In this document: positions 52,862 to 60,785 of the stretch, one piece after another
Layout of the letters: each line of letters opens with the position of its first letter
How positions within the stretch are numbered: position 1 is the stretch's first letter
NCBI RefSeq assembly: GCF_001314995.1
Contig: NZ_CP012938.1
Span: 6,386,001 to 6,450,000 of the forward strand
Direction of reading: 5' to 3'
Origin: Bacteroides ovatus
Lineage (GTDB): Bacteria; Bacteroidota; Bacteroidia; Bacteroidales; Bacteroidaceae
DNA length: 64,000 nucleotides
The notes under the pieces: generated by a model
Seen by the model: only the letters and a program-made list of their open reading frames with translations
The model's database searches: none
What the model was told of the DNA's origin: nothing
Translations under genes and position numbers: made by a program

Positions 52862-53350
52862 TTATTCCAATTCTTCAATAATCTTCTTTACATCTACCGG
52901 TTGTAATCGACCATATACCTTCTCGCCGATCATCACTACCGGAGCCAGTCCGCAGGCGCCTACACAACGCAGACAGTCTAATGAGAACTTTCCGTCCGGG
53001 GTAGTGTCACCGACTTCGATACCTAATACACGTTTGAACTCTTCCAGCAGTTTTTCTGAACCACGTACATAACAAGCTGTACCCATGCAAACAGAGATGG
53101 GATGTTTTCCTTTGGGAGTCATGGTAAAGAAAGTATAGAAAGTGACGACACCATACACTTTCGATACGGGAATTCCAAGTTTGGAAGCGATAATCCGTTG
53201 CGTTTCCTCGGGTAGATACCCTTGCAAATGCTGTGCCTCATGCAAAATATTGATAAGTTCGCCCGGTTTGTTTCCATGCTTGTCGCAGATCGTTTTGATT
53301 TGCTCTGCCATGTCACAGGCTAGTTTGATATCTGACATAATACTCTTCAT
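52862..53350 (-). CDS. hydC: [FeFe] hydrogenase 2Fe-2S subunit (HydC/HndA, NuoE-like)
   Basis: Thioredoxin-like 2Fe-2S protein of 162 aa. An N-terminal helical part (NILHEAQHLQGYLPEETQRIIASKLGIPVSKVYGVVTFYTFF) is followed by the cluster motif CMGTACYVRG...CLRCVGACGLAPVV, as in NuoE. It is the electron-transfer subunit of the NAD(P)-linked trimeric hydrogenase encoded with hydA (8 bp upstream) and hydB. A second ATG at 53338 (MSDIKLA) is an alternative start. Confidence 0.92.
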   Translation of the reverse strand: MKSIMSDIKLACDMAEQIKTICDKHGNKPGELINILHEAQHLQGYLPEETQRIIASKLGIPVSKVYGVVTFYTFFTMTPKGKHPISVCMGTACYVRGSEKLLEEFKRVLGIEVGDTTPDGKFSLDCLRCVGACGLAPVVMIGEKVYGRLQPVDVKKIIEELE

Positions 53351-53357
53351 TTAAAAG

Positions 53358-55124
53358 TTAATCAATCGCTTTGTTGAAATAATGCGTATGCAGGAGAGTT
53401 TCCGATTTCTCACCTAGCGGTTTGCCGAGATAATCCTCGTATAATGTCTTGATATACGGATTCTCGTGCGATTTGCGCAAAGGTTTGTTGGCGTCTTCAC
53501 GGTAAAGTGCGTTGGCGCGTGCATAGAGTATTTCCGAGTTGCCGTGATGCAAAGGCTGCCCGCCGCCACCGATACAGCCTCCGGGGCAAGCCATAATTTC
53601 GATTACATGATATTCGTTATGTCCGTTCCGTATATCTTCCAGTAGATGACGAGCGTTGCCTAGTCCGTGTGCGATGCCTACTTTTAATTCAAATCCGTTT
53701 AGGTTAATGGTAGCACGACGGACGCCATTTAGTCCGCGTACCTGTTCGAAATTTACATTTTTCAAAGGTTCTCCGGTATAGATTTCATAGACAGAACGGA
53801 GGGCGGCTTCCATTACACCACCTGTTGTTCCGAAAATGACACCGGCACCTGTCGATTCACCCATCGGGTTGTCGAATGGGCTGTCCAGTACGAGAGGGAA
53901 CCCGATATTGGCACGTTTAATTAGTCGTGCCAGTTCACGGGTAGAGATAGAATAATCCACATCGGGGATACCGTTCACTTTGAATTCATCACGTGCACAT
54001 TCGTACTTTTTAGCCAGACAAGGCATGATAGATACGACAACCAGTTTTTCTCTGGGTATGCCCATTTTCTCCGCCCAATAGGATTTGGCAATGGAACCGA
54101 ACATCTGTTGTGGGGAGCGGGCGGTGGACGGAATGTCCAGCATGTCCGGGAAATGATGTTCGAAGAAGTTGACCCATGCCGGACAGCAGGAAGTCAGGAT
54201 AGGTAATCGTACGGATTTATCTCCGTTGAGATAGCGCGTCAGACGGTTTAGTATTTCCGATCCTTCTTCCATGATGGTGAGGTCGGCGGCAAAGTCAGTA
54301 TCGAATACATAGTCGAATCCCAGTTCACGCAGTGCATAAACCATTTTTCCGGTTACCAGTGTGCCGGGAGGAAAACCGAATTCTTCGCCTAGGGCAGCAC
54401 GTACGGCAGGGGCTGTTTGCACAATCACCACTTTATCCGGGTTAGCTAAGTCGTCGAGCAGGTGGTTCGTATAATCGCGTTCGGTCAGTGCACCTACCGG
54501 ACAGACAGCTACGCATTGTCCGCAATAGGTACATTCGCTTTCCGTCATCATCCGGTCAAAGGCAGGGGCTATCGTCGTGTTGAATCCGCGACGGATGGCA
54601 CCGAGCGCACCGACTGTCTGAACATCGTTACAGACACTTTCACAGCGGCGACAGAAAATACATTTATCCATGTTGCGCACGATGGAGGCAGTGATTTCCC
54701 GCTTGCGGGGAGAGAGCTCGCCTCCATTGAAAGGCATTTCGCGGATATTAAAGCGTAGCGCTAATGTCTGAAGTTCACAATTGCCACATTTGGGGCAGGT
54801 GAGACAGTCGTTGGGATGATCCGACAGGATAAGTTCGGCTACCACTTTGCGTGCGTTCATCACACGTAGCGTACTGGTTTTTACTACCATTCCTTCTGTG
54901 CAACGGGTAGCGCAGGCAGGAGCCAGATTGCGCCGTCCCATCACTTCAACCACACAAATACGGCAGGAAGCCGGATTATTTTTTATACAGGTTCCTTTCA
55001 GGTCGATATGACACAGCGTAGGTATATTGATACCGATTTTGATAGCGGCTTCAAGAATAGTGCTTCCCTCGGGCACAGTGATGAAATGACCGTCTATCTG
55101 GAGAGTAATTTGTTTTTCTTCCAT
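53358..55124 (-). CDS. hydA: [FeFe] hydrogenase catalytic subunit (HydA/HndD)
   Basis: Protein of 588 aa. A longer frame to 55283 overlaps hydB, and ATG 55124 (MEEKQITLQIDG) starts the normal N-terminal 2Fe-2S ferredoxin domain. Next come the His/Cys-ligated 4Fe-4S domain (HPNDCLTCPKCGNCELQ) and two 4Fe-4S clusters (CIFCRRCESVC and CTYCGQCVAVCP). The H-cluster motifs are TSCCPAWVNFFE, MPCLAKKYE and ACPGGCIGGGGQP. It has the NADP-reducing/bifurcating group A3 layout. It produces or consumes H2 using electrons from NADH, probably with ferredoxin. Confidence 0.95.
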   Translation of the reverse strand: MEEKQITLQIDGHFITVPEGSTILEAAIKIGINIPTLCHIDLKGTCIKNNPASCRICVVEVMGRRNLAPACATRCTEGMVVKTSTLRVMNARKVVAELILSDHPNDCLTCPKCGNCELQTLALRFNIREMPFNGGELSPRKREITASIVRNMDKCIFCRRCESVCNDVQTVGALGAIRRGFNTTIAPAFDRMMTESECTYCGQCVAVCPVGALTERDYTNHLLDDLANPDKVVIVQTAPAVRAALGEEFGFPPGTLVTGKMVYALRELGFDYVFDTDFAADLTIMEEGSEILNRLTRYLNGDKSVRLPILTSCCPAWVNFFEHHFPDMLDIPSTARSPQQMFGSIAKSYWAEKMGIPREKLVVVSIMPCLAKKYECARDEFKVNGIPDVDYSISTRELARLIKRANIGFPLVLDSPFDNPMGESTGAGVIFGTTGGVMEAALRSVYEIYTGEPLKNVNFEQVRGLNGVRRATINLNGFELKVGIAHGLGNARHLLEDIRNGHNEYHVIEIMACPGGCIGGGGQPLHHGNSEILYARANALYREDANKPLRKSHENPYIKTLYEDYLGKPLGEKSETLLHTHYFNKAID

Positions 55125-55137
55125 AGTAAATAAGATT

Positions 55138-57045
55138 TTAGCAGACAAGAATAGCGTTGAATTTGCAGCGTGCCATACACATGCCGCATTTGATACATTT
55201 ATCGGGAGCAATGACATGTGGCTTACGCACCAGTCCGCTGATAGCATCCGCCGGACAGTTTTTGGCGCATAGATGACAACCAATGCAACGTTCCGGACTG
55301 ATGGTATATGTTAATAGTGATTTACATTGCTTGGAACGACAAGTCTTATCCCGTACGTGTTCCATATATTCATTGTAGAAGTTATCCAATGTGGATAAAA
55401 CGGGATTCGGAGAGGTTTGTCCCAGTCCGCAGAGGGCCGTATCTTTGATGACTTGTCCCAAAGTGGCAAGTGTGTCCAGGTCTTTTTCTGTGCCTTTTCC
55501 TTCTGTAATCTTGTTCAGTAGTTCCAACAGACGTTTGTTTCCAATGCGGCAAGGTGTGCATTTCCCGCAGGACTCTTCCACTGTAAAATCCAGATAAAAG
55601 CGGGCTACGGATACCATGCAGTCGTCCTCATCCATGACAATCATCCCTCCTGAACCCATCATGGAACCGGCCGAGAGAAGGTTGTCAAAGTCAATGGGAG
55701 TGTCCAGATGTTTTTCTGTCAGACAGCCGCCTGACGGTCCTCCTGTTTGTACAGCTTTGAACTTCTTTCCGCCTTTGATGCCTCCTCCGATTTCGTAGAT
55801 TACTTCCCGAAGAGTAGTTCCCATCGGCACTTCGATCAGTCCGACATTATTAATCTTTCCGGCAAGAGCAAACACTTTGGTTCCTTTGGAACGTTCTGTG
55901 CCAATCGTTGCAAACCAGTCGGCTCCTTTGGTTAGAATAATGGGAATATTGGCAAGCGTTTCCACATTATTTACATTGGTTGGTTTTCCCAGATAACCGG
56001 ATTCGGCAGGGAAGGGAGGTTTCAGAGTCGGCTCTCCCCGTTTTCCTTCCATCGAATGAATAAGGGCAGTTTCTTCTCCGCAGACAAAAGCTCCGGCTCC
56101 GTATCGTATTTCTATGTCGAAACTGAAATCTGTTCCTAAGATATGATCTCCCAGTAATCCGTATTCGCGTGCCTGATTGATAGCTGTTTTCAGTCGGTTG
56201 ATAGCTAACGGATATTCGGCACGGATATATACTAATCCTTTGGTGGAACCAATGGAATAACCGCAGACACACATCGCTTCTACAATCGAATGTGGGTCGC
56301 CCTCCATTATGGAACGGTCCATGAATGCACCGGGATCTCCTTCGTCGGCGTTACAAACCACGTATTTGACATCCGACTGTTGTTTGTTGGCAAATTCCCA
56401 TTTCAGTCCCGTCGGGAAACCGCCACCGCCACGTCCGCGAAGTCCCGAACGTTTGATAATATCAATAACGTCCGTCGGCTGTTTGTTAAGCAGGCAATCG
56501 GCCAATGCAAAGTATCCTTCACGGGCGATATACTCTTCAATATTTTCGGGATCGATAAAACCACAGTTACGCAATGCGATGCGGAGTTGTTTCCGGTAGA
56601 AATCCATGTGCTTGGAGTCGCTGACGGTATGTTCCGTTTTGGGATCTACATACAGCAACCGTTCGATTCTTCGTCCTCCGATGATATGCTCGTTGATGAT
56701 TTCTTCCGCATCTTCGGGAGTGACTTGGGTGTAAAAGGTATTATCGGGGATAATTTTCACGATAGGACCTTTTTCACAGAAGCCGAAACAGCCTACGGTG
56801 ATGACTTCTACTTTATCGGTGATTTCGCTCTTTTTGATGGCTTTTAGAAGATTGTCTGTAATACCCTGGCTGGAAGATGCCTTACAGCCTGTACCACCGC
56901 AGATCAGAATCTGAAGATGTTGCGCACCGGATGCCAGTCCGTAACACTTTTCAGTCACCTTTTCATTACTTTCTTCGCGCAATGAAAGATTGTGCTCTGC
57001 TCTCTTCCTGATTGTTGCCAAATCATGGATAGATAAAATTTTCAT
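55138..57045 (-). CDS. hydB: [FeFe] hydrogenase NADH-binding flavoprotein subunit (HydB/HndC, NuoF-like)
   Basis: Protein of 635 aa from ATG 57045 (MKILSIHDL). The longer frame to 57117 runs into promoter sequence. Domains: N-terminal thioredoxin-like 2Fe-2S (CGGTGCKASSSQ...CFGFCEKGP), FMN/NADH-binding NuoF core (GRGGGGFPTGLKW, CNADEGDPGAFMDRS, GAGAFVCGEETALIHS), 4Fe-4S (ESCGKCTPCRIG), and two C-terminal ferredoxin clusters (CIGCHLCAKNCPADAI and CIKCGMCMARCKFNAI). With HydA and HydC it forms the NAD(P)-linked trimeric hydrogenase. It is the first gene of a hydB-hydA-hydC operon with 13- and 7-bp gaps. Confidence 0.95.
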   Translation of the reverse strand: MKILSIHDLATIRKRAEHNLSLREESNEKVTEKCYGLASGAQHLQILICGGTGCKASSSQGITDNLLKAIKKSEITDKVEVITVGCFGFCEKGPIVKIIPDNTFYTQVTPEDAEEIINEHIIGGRRIERLLYVDPKTEHTVSDSKHMDFYRKQLRIALRNCGFIDPENIEEYIAREGYFALADCLLNKQPTDVIDIIKRSGLRGRGGGGFPTGLKWEFANKQQSDVKYVVCNADEGDPGAFMDRSIMEGDPHSIVEAMCVCGYSIGSTKGLVYIRAEYPLAINRLKTAINQAREYGLLGDHILGTDFSFDIEIRYGAGAFVCGEETALIHSMEGKRGEPTLKPPFPAESGYLGKPTNVNNVETLANIPIILTKGADWFATIGTERSKGTKVFALAGKINNVGLIEVPMGTTLREVIYEIGGGIKGGKKFKAVQTGGPSGGCLTEKHLDTPIDFDNLLSAGSMMGSGGMIVMDEDDCMVSVARFYLDFTVEESCGKCTPCRIGNKRLLELLNKITEGKGTEKDLDTLATLGQVIKDTALCGLGQTSPNPVLSTLDNFYNEYMEHVRDKTCRSKQCKSLLTYTISPERCIGCHLCAKNCPADAISGLVRKPHVIAPDKCIKCGMCMARCKFNAILVC

Positions 57046-57075
57046 AAGTATCAGAATTGTTAGTCGGTTTTTTTG

Positions 57076-57083
57076 CAAATATA
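57076..57083 (-). promoter_or_regulatory. -7 box of hyd operon
   Basis: TATATTTG on the minus strand, 30 bp before the hydB ATG at 57045. No good -33 match is seen. Confidence 0.55.
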
Positions 57084-57206
57084 GTTCTTTGTTTGAATAA
57101 AAGCAGTGTTCGGGCAAATAAAACAGGTCTTAATGAAAGTAATTAGGTAAATAATTCTCTATCTTCGTATTTAATGGGTAGTAAACCTAAAAAAGAAATT
57201 TAAAGT

Positions 57207-59972
57207 ATGAGACAAATTTTACTGGGACTATGTCTTCTTTGCTTATTGAATAATGCATCCGGACAGGAAAACGGACGGGAAATTCCGTTGCCGGAGAAAA
57301 TGTCGCAAGAACATCCGAGAGTGTTGACTACACCGGATGGAAAGCAGGATACGTGGGAGCTGATTAAAAAAGAGAAATGGGCGAAAGACGTATTCAATAA
57401 ATTGAAGGAACGAACCGAAGTATATACCAATCTGACGGATGCTCAACCCGCATGGTTGTTATCCCGTCTGGCTATGTATTGGAAATCTCATGCAACCGAG
57501 GTATATGTGAAAGGTGAGACTTACGATCATGCCGGAGGTGAAAAGGCTCCTTATCCCACTGTGCGTTACACAGGAACCCGTGGCACAGCTGCTACCCACG
57601 GTCGTCCCAAATTGGCGGATGTCGTTCCTTATGATGATGAGGACGGGAATGTCACTTTCTGCAATAATGCACTTCCCGACCGTCCTATGGAGAGTGTACA
57701 CCCATCCAAAACAGGCCGGAATATTGAAAGCCTGAACTGCGAAATCCTGGGAATTGCCCGTGATGCCGCTTTCCTTTATTGGATGACGGATGAAGAGAAA
57801 TTCGCTAAACTTGCCGCAGGGGTCTTTGATACATATATGACAGGTATTTATTATAGAAACGTGCCCATCGACCTGAATCACGGCCATCAGCAAACATTGG
57901 TAGGATTGACTTCTTTCGAAGTCATCCATGAAGACGCACTCCATATCGCTGTCCCTTTATACGATTTTCTATATAATTATCTAAAGGCCAATTACCCGGA
58001 TAAAATGGAAATCTACGCCGGAGCTTTTAAGAAATGGGCGGATAATATCATAGCGAACGGTGTACCTCATAACAACTGGAATTTGCTACAGGCACGGTTT
58101 ATTATGAATGTCGGATTGGTATTGGAAGACAATAAAGAATATGCCGACGGAAAAGGACGTGAATATTATATCGACTATGTGATGAACCGTTCCAGCATCC
58201 GCCAGTGGAGTCTGACGCGATTGGCAGATTATGGTTTCGATATAAATACGGGAATTTGGGCAGAATGTCCGGGATATAGCAGTGTGGTAATCAATGATTA
58301 TGCCAATTTCGTGAATCAGTTTGATACGAATCTGCAATATGATTTGGTGAAAGCAATGCCTGTATTGTCGAAAGCGGTAGCAACCACTCCCCAATATCTG
58401 TTTCCCAACCGTATGATTTGTGGCTTTGGAGATACGCATCCGGGATATTTGAGTACGAATTTCTTTATCCGTATGATACAGAATGCACAGGCGAACGGGA
58501 AGAAAGAACAGGAAAACTATTTCACGGCTTTATTGAAATGCCTGAACCCGGATTTGGGAAATGATAAAACAGAAAAGAAGAATGTGCGTGTATCTGTCAA
58601 TTCTTTCTTTGAAGATAAACCGCTGACGCTAAATCCCAAAGTGCAGCCGGGAAAGATAGAAGATTATGTTTCTCCTTTGTTTTATGCTCCCAATGTGTCA
58701 TGGCTGGTACAGCGTAACGGTATGCATCCGCGCAACAGTTTGATGATTTCGTTGAATGGCAGTGAAGGGAATCACATGCACGCTAACGGCATTTCGATGG
58801 AACTTTACGGAAAAGGATACGTATTGGGTCCGGATGCAGGTATCGGGCTTTTCCTGTATAGCGGACTGGATTATGCGGAATATTATTCTCAATTCCCCAG
58901 TCATAATACAGTTTGTGTGGATGGAATATCGAGCTATCCGGTGATGAAAAGTAACCATTCTTTTGATTTGCTTTCCTGTTTCCCGGCATCAGCGGAACCG
59001 GGCAAAGCATTTACGTCCGTTACTTACAGTAACCTTTATTTTCGTGAACCGGAAAGCAGGGCGGATCAGACCCGTATGATGAGTATTGTCACTACTGGGG
59101 CGGAGACGGGGTATTATGTCGATGTATTCCGCAGCCGGAAAGAGAAAGGAGGCGATAAGATGCACGATTACTTCTATCACAACCTTGGGCAGACTTTGAC
59201 ATTGACGGCAGCAGATGGCAGCGACCTGAATCTCCAGCCTACGGAAGAACTCGCCTTTGCAGGCGCACATCTTTACGCTTATTCCTATTTATATGATAAG
59301 AAAGTGGCTGCGACCAATAAGGATGTCAAGGCAACTTTCACCATAGATATGAAAGATAAGGACGGCGATGATATATACATGAATCTTTGGATGAAAGGCG
59401 AACCGGATCGTGAAGTCTTTACGGCTTTGGCGCCAATGACCGAAGGGCTAAGCCGTACACCGAATATGCCCTATAATATAAAGGAGCAGCCGACGCTGAC
59501 ATTTGTTGCCCGTCAGCATGGAGAAGCTTGGAATCGTCCTTTTGTCTCGATATATGAACCGAGTACGAAAAAGGAACCGTCTGCTATTCAGTCTGTTTCT
59601 TATTTTGATGCAGAAGGAGCAGGTTTGGAAGATTTTGCCGGAATCTGTGTGAAAAGCAAAAACGGACGTATAGATCATATCTTCTCTCTATCTGATGCTG
59701 CACAAACCGCTACTTATCAAGGAATGAAAGTGAAAGCGGATTATGCTGTTATCAGCAATGAATATGCAGGAAACCGGACGTTGTTTTTAGGGAATGGAAC
59801 CCAATTGGTTGCACCCGGGGTAATGATTCAGACCGACAATGCCGCTAATGTATTGCTCGAAAAGAAAGAAGGGAAATGGTATATTATTTCTTCTGCTCCC
59901 TGTACGGTTGTTATCGGCGATAAGAAGATAAAATCCGATGCTTCGTCGGAGCATATATTGTTGCGTATCTGA
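57207..59972 (+). CDS. Heparinase II/III-family polysaccharide lyase
   Basis: Exported protein of 921 aa (signal peptide MRQILLGLCLLCLLNNASGQ). An N-terminal alpha/alpha-toroid covers about 40-440, with a catalytic-region stretch rich in His, Asn and Tyr (NHGHQQTLVG, NNWNLLQARF, ECPGYSSVVINDYANF). The heparinase II/III beta-sandwich covers about 500-920, with GNHMHANGISMELYGKGYVLGPDAG and SQFPSHNTVCVDG. These motifs point to a lyase cutting uronic-acid polysaccharides. Substrate (glycosaminoglycan, alginate-like or other) cannot be assigned from motifs. It stands alone, without SusCD or sulfatase neighbours in the window, and is divergent from hydB. Confidence 0.83.
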   Translation: MRQILLGLCLLCLLNNASGQENGREIPLPEKMSQEHPRVLTTPDGKQDTWELIKKEKWAKDVFNKLKERTEVYTNLTDAQPAWLLSRLAMYWKSHATEVYVKGETYDHAGGEKAPYPTVRYTGTRGTAATHGRPKLADVVPYDDEDGNVTFCNNALPDRPMESVHPSKTGRNIESLNCEILGIARDAAFLYWMTDEEKFAKLAAGVFDTYMTGIYYRNVPIDLNHGHQQTLVGLTSFEVIHEDALHIAVPLYDFLYNYLKANYPDKMEIYAGAFKKWADNIIANGVPHNNWNLLQARFIMNVGLVLEDNKEYADGKGREYYIDYVMNRSSIRQWSLTRLADYGFDINTGIWAECPGYSSVVINDYANFVNQFDTNLQYDLVKAMPVLSKAVATTPQYLFPNRMICGFGDTHPGYLSTNFFIRMIQNAQANGKKEQENYFTALLKCLNPDLGNDKTEKKNVRVSVNSFFEDKPLTLNPKVQPGKIEDYVSPLFYAPNVSWLVQRNGMHPRNSLMISLNGSEGNHMHANGISMELYGKGYVLGPDAGIGLFLYSGLDYAEYYSQFPSHNTVCVDGISSYPVMKSNHSFDLLSCFPASAEPGKAFTSVTYSNLYFREPESRADQTRMMSIVTTGAETGYYVDVFRSRKEKGGDKMHDYFYHNLGQTLTLTAADGSDLNLQPTEELAFAGAHLYAYSYLYDKKVAATNKDVKATFTIDMKDKDGDDIYMNLWMKGEPDREVFTALAPMTEGLSRTPNMPYNIKEQPTLTFVARQHGEAWNRPFVSIYEPSTKKEPSAIQSVSYFDAEGAGLEDFAGICVKSKNGRIDHIFSLSDAAQTATYQGMKVKADYAVISNEYAGNRTLFLGNGTQLVAPGVMIQTDNAANVLLEKKEGKWYIISSAPCTVVIGDKKIKSDASSEHILLRI

Positions 59973-60101
59973 TGTTTCATTGGTAATAAAGAAAAATTGT
60001 ATATCTTATCCGTAGTATGGTATATTATGGCCTAAGATGGAAATTGTTGCAATAAAAAACAAAAAAAGCGTGTTTAAACGTTTTTAATACTATATTTTTT
60101 C

Positions 60102-60109
60102 TAATTTTG
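60102..60109 (+). promoter_or_regulatory. -7 box of DUF3575 operon
   Basis: TAATTTTG lies about 90 bp before the DUF3575 start. The -33 region is T-rich but has no exact TTTG. A GTTTAAAC palindrome at 60072-60079 lies just upstream. Confidence 0.5.
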
Positions 60110-60164
60110 TGGCTTTCTGTCCAAGTAGTATATAAAATGGACAGTAAGCCCTTTTTTTGTGGGT

Positions 60165-60192
60165 AAATATTTAGTGGGAAATATTTAGTGGG
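60165..60192. repeat. 14-nt tandem repeat directly before DUF3575 start
   Basis: AAATATTTAGTGGG occurs twice in exact tandem (60165-60178 and 60179-60192), followed by a partial third copy (AAATAAAT) that runs up to the ATG at 60199. It sits in the translation-initiation region, so copy-number change would alter the leader. Confidence 0.75.
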
Positions 60193-60198
60193 AAATAA

Positions 60199-60759
60199 AT
60201 GATGGTATATGTGATGAGAAATGGTCGCAGGGTAATAGCTGCGTTATCATTTCTGTTATTATGTTGTGGTGTACATGTGCACGCACAACGGGTGGCTGTA
60301 AAGACAAATGCATTGGGTTGGCTGACCGCCAGTCCGAATGTAGAAGCAGAATTTGTATTGGGTAGTCATGTCTCCTTAAACATGGGGATTGCTGCGAACC
60401 CAATCAGTACAGACAACTTTAAAACGACTTTCACGCATTTTCAGCCTGAAGTTCGTTACTGGCTAAATCGTCCGATGGTGAGTCATTTTCTTGGAATCAC
60501 CGCTTTCGTGAATAATTTTGATATGATGGTAAAAGATGTGCATCACAAAGGCGATGCATACGCCGCTGGTTTGACCTATGGATACGCATGGGTGCTGGGC
60601 GATCATTGGAACATCGAAGCAACTGCCGGAGTGGGTGTGTTGCGCTACCGTCAGTTTAAGTATGATAAGGGTACTCCGAAACCGGGTGCGGTCAACGATA
60701 GTAAGACCACCATTGCACCTGTCAAACTGGGGGTATCCTTTGTTTATATTATTCGATAA
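60199..60759 (+). CDS. DUF3575 outer-membrane-associated protein
   Basis: Protein of up to 186 aa. The signal peptide is best read from the internal ATG at 60214 (MRNGRRVIAALSFLLLCCGVHVHAQ). The mature part is typical of DUF3575: VAVKTNALGWLTASPNVEAEFVLGSHVSLNMGI, FQPEVRYWLNRPMVSHFLGI, GLTYGYAWVLGDHWNIEATAGVGVLRYR and a terminal VKLGVSFVYIIR, a short beta-barrel-like fold. These genes commonly precede OmpA-like and fimbrillin-associated genes in Bacteroidetes. Here an OmpA-like/TPR gene follows 26 bp downstream. Confidence 0.85.
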   Translation: MMVYVMRNGRRVIAALSFLLLCCGVHVHAQRVAVKTNALGWLTASPNVEAEFVLGSHVSLNMGIAANPISTDNFKTTFTHFQPEVRYWLNRPMVSHFLGITAFVNNFDMMVKDVHHKGDAYAAGLTYGYAWVLGDHWNIEATAGVGVLRYRQFKYDKGTPKPGAVNDSKTTIAPVKLGVSFVYIIR

Positions 60760-60785
60760 CGAACATTAGCTAGTCAGAAAAGAGA

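Noticed and set aside
55125..55283. 53-residue N-terminal extension of HydA
   Set aside because: It overlaps hydB entirely and lacks homology. ATG 55124 starts the conserved ferredoxin domain.
57046..57117. 24-residue N-terminal extension of HydB
   Set aside because: It spans the likely promoter (57076-57083). MKILSIHDL is the conserved start.
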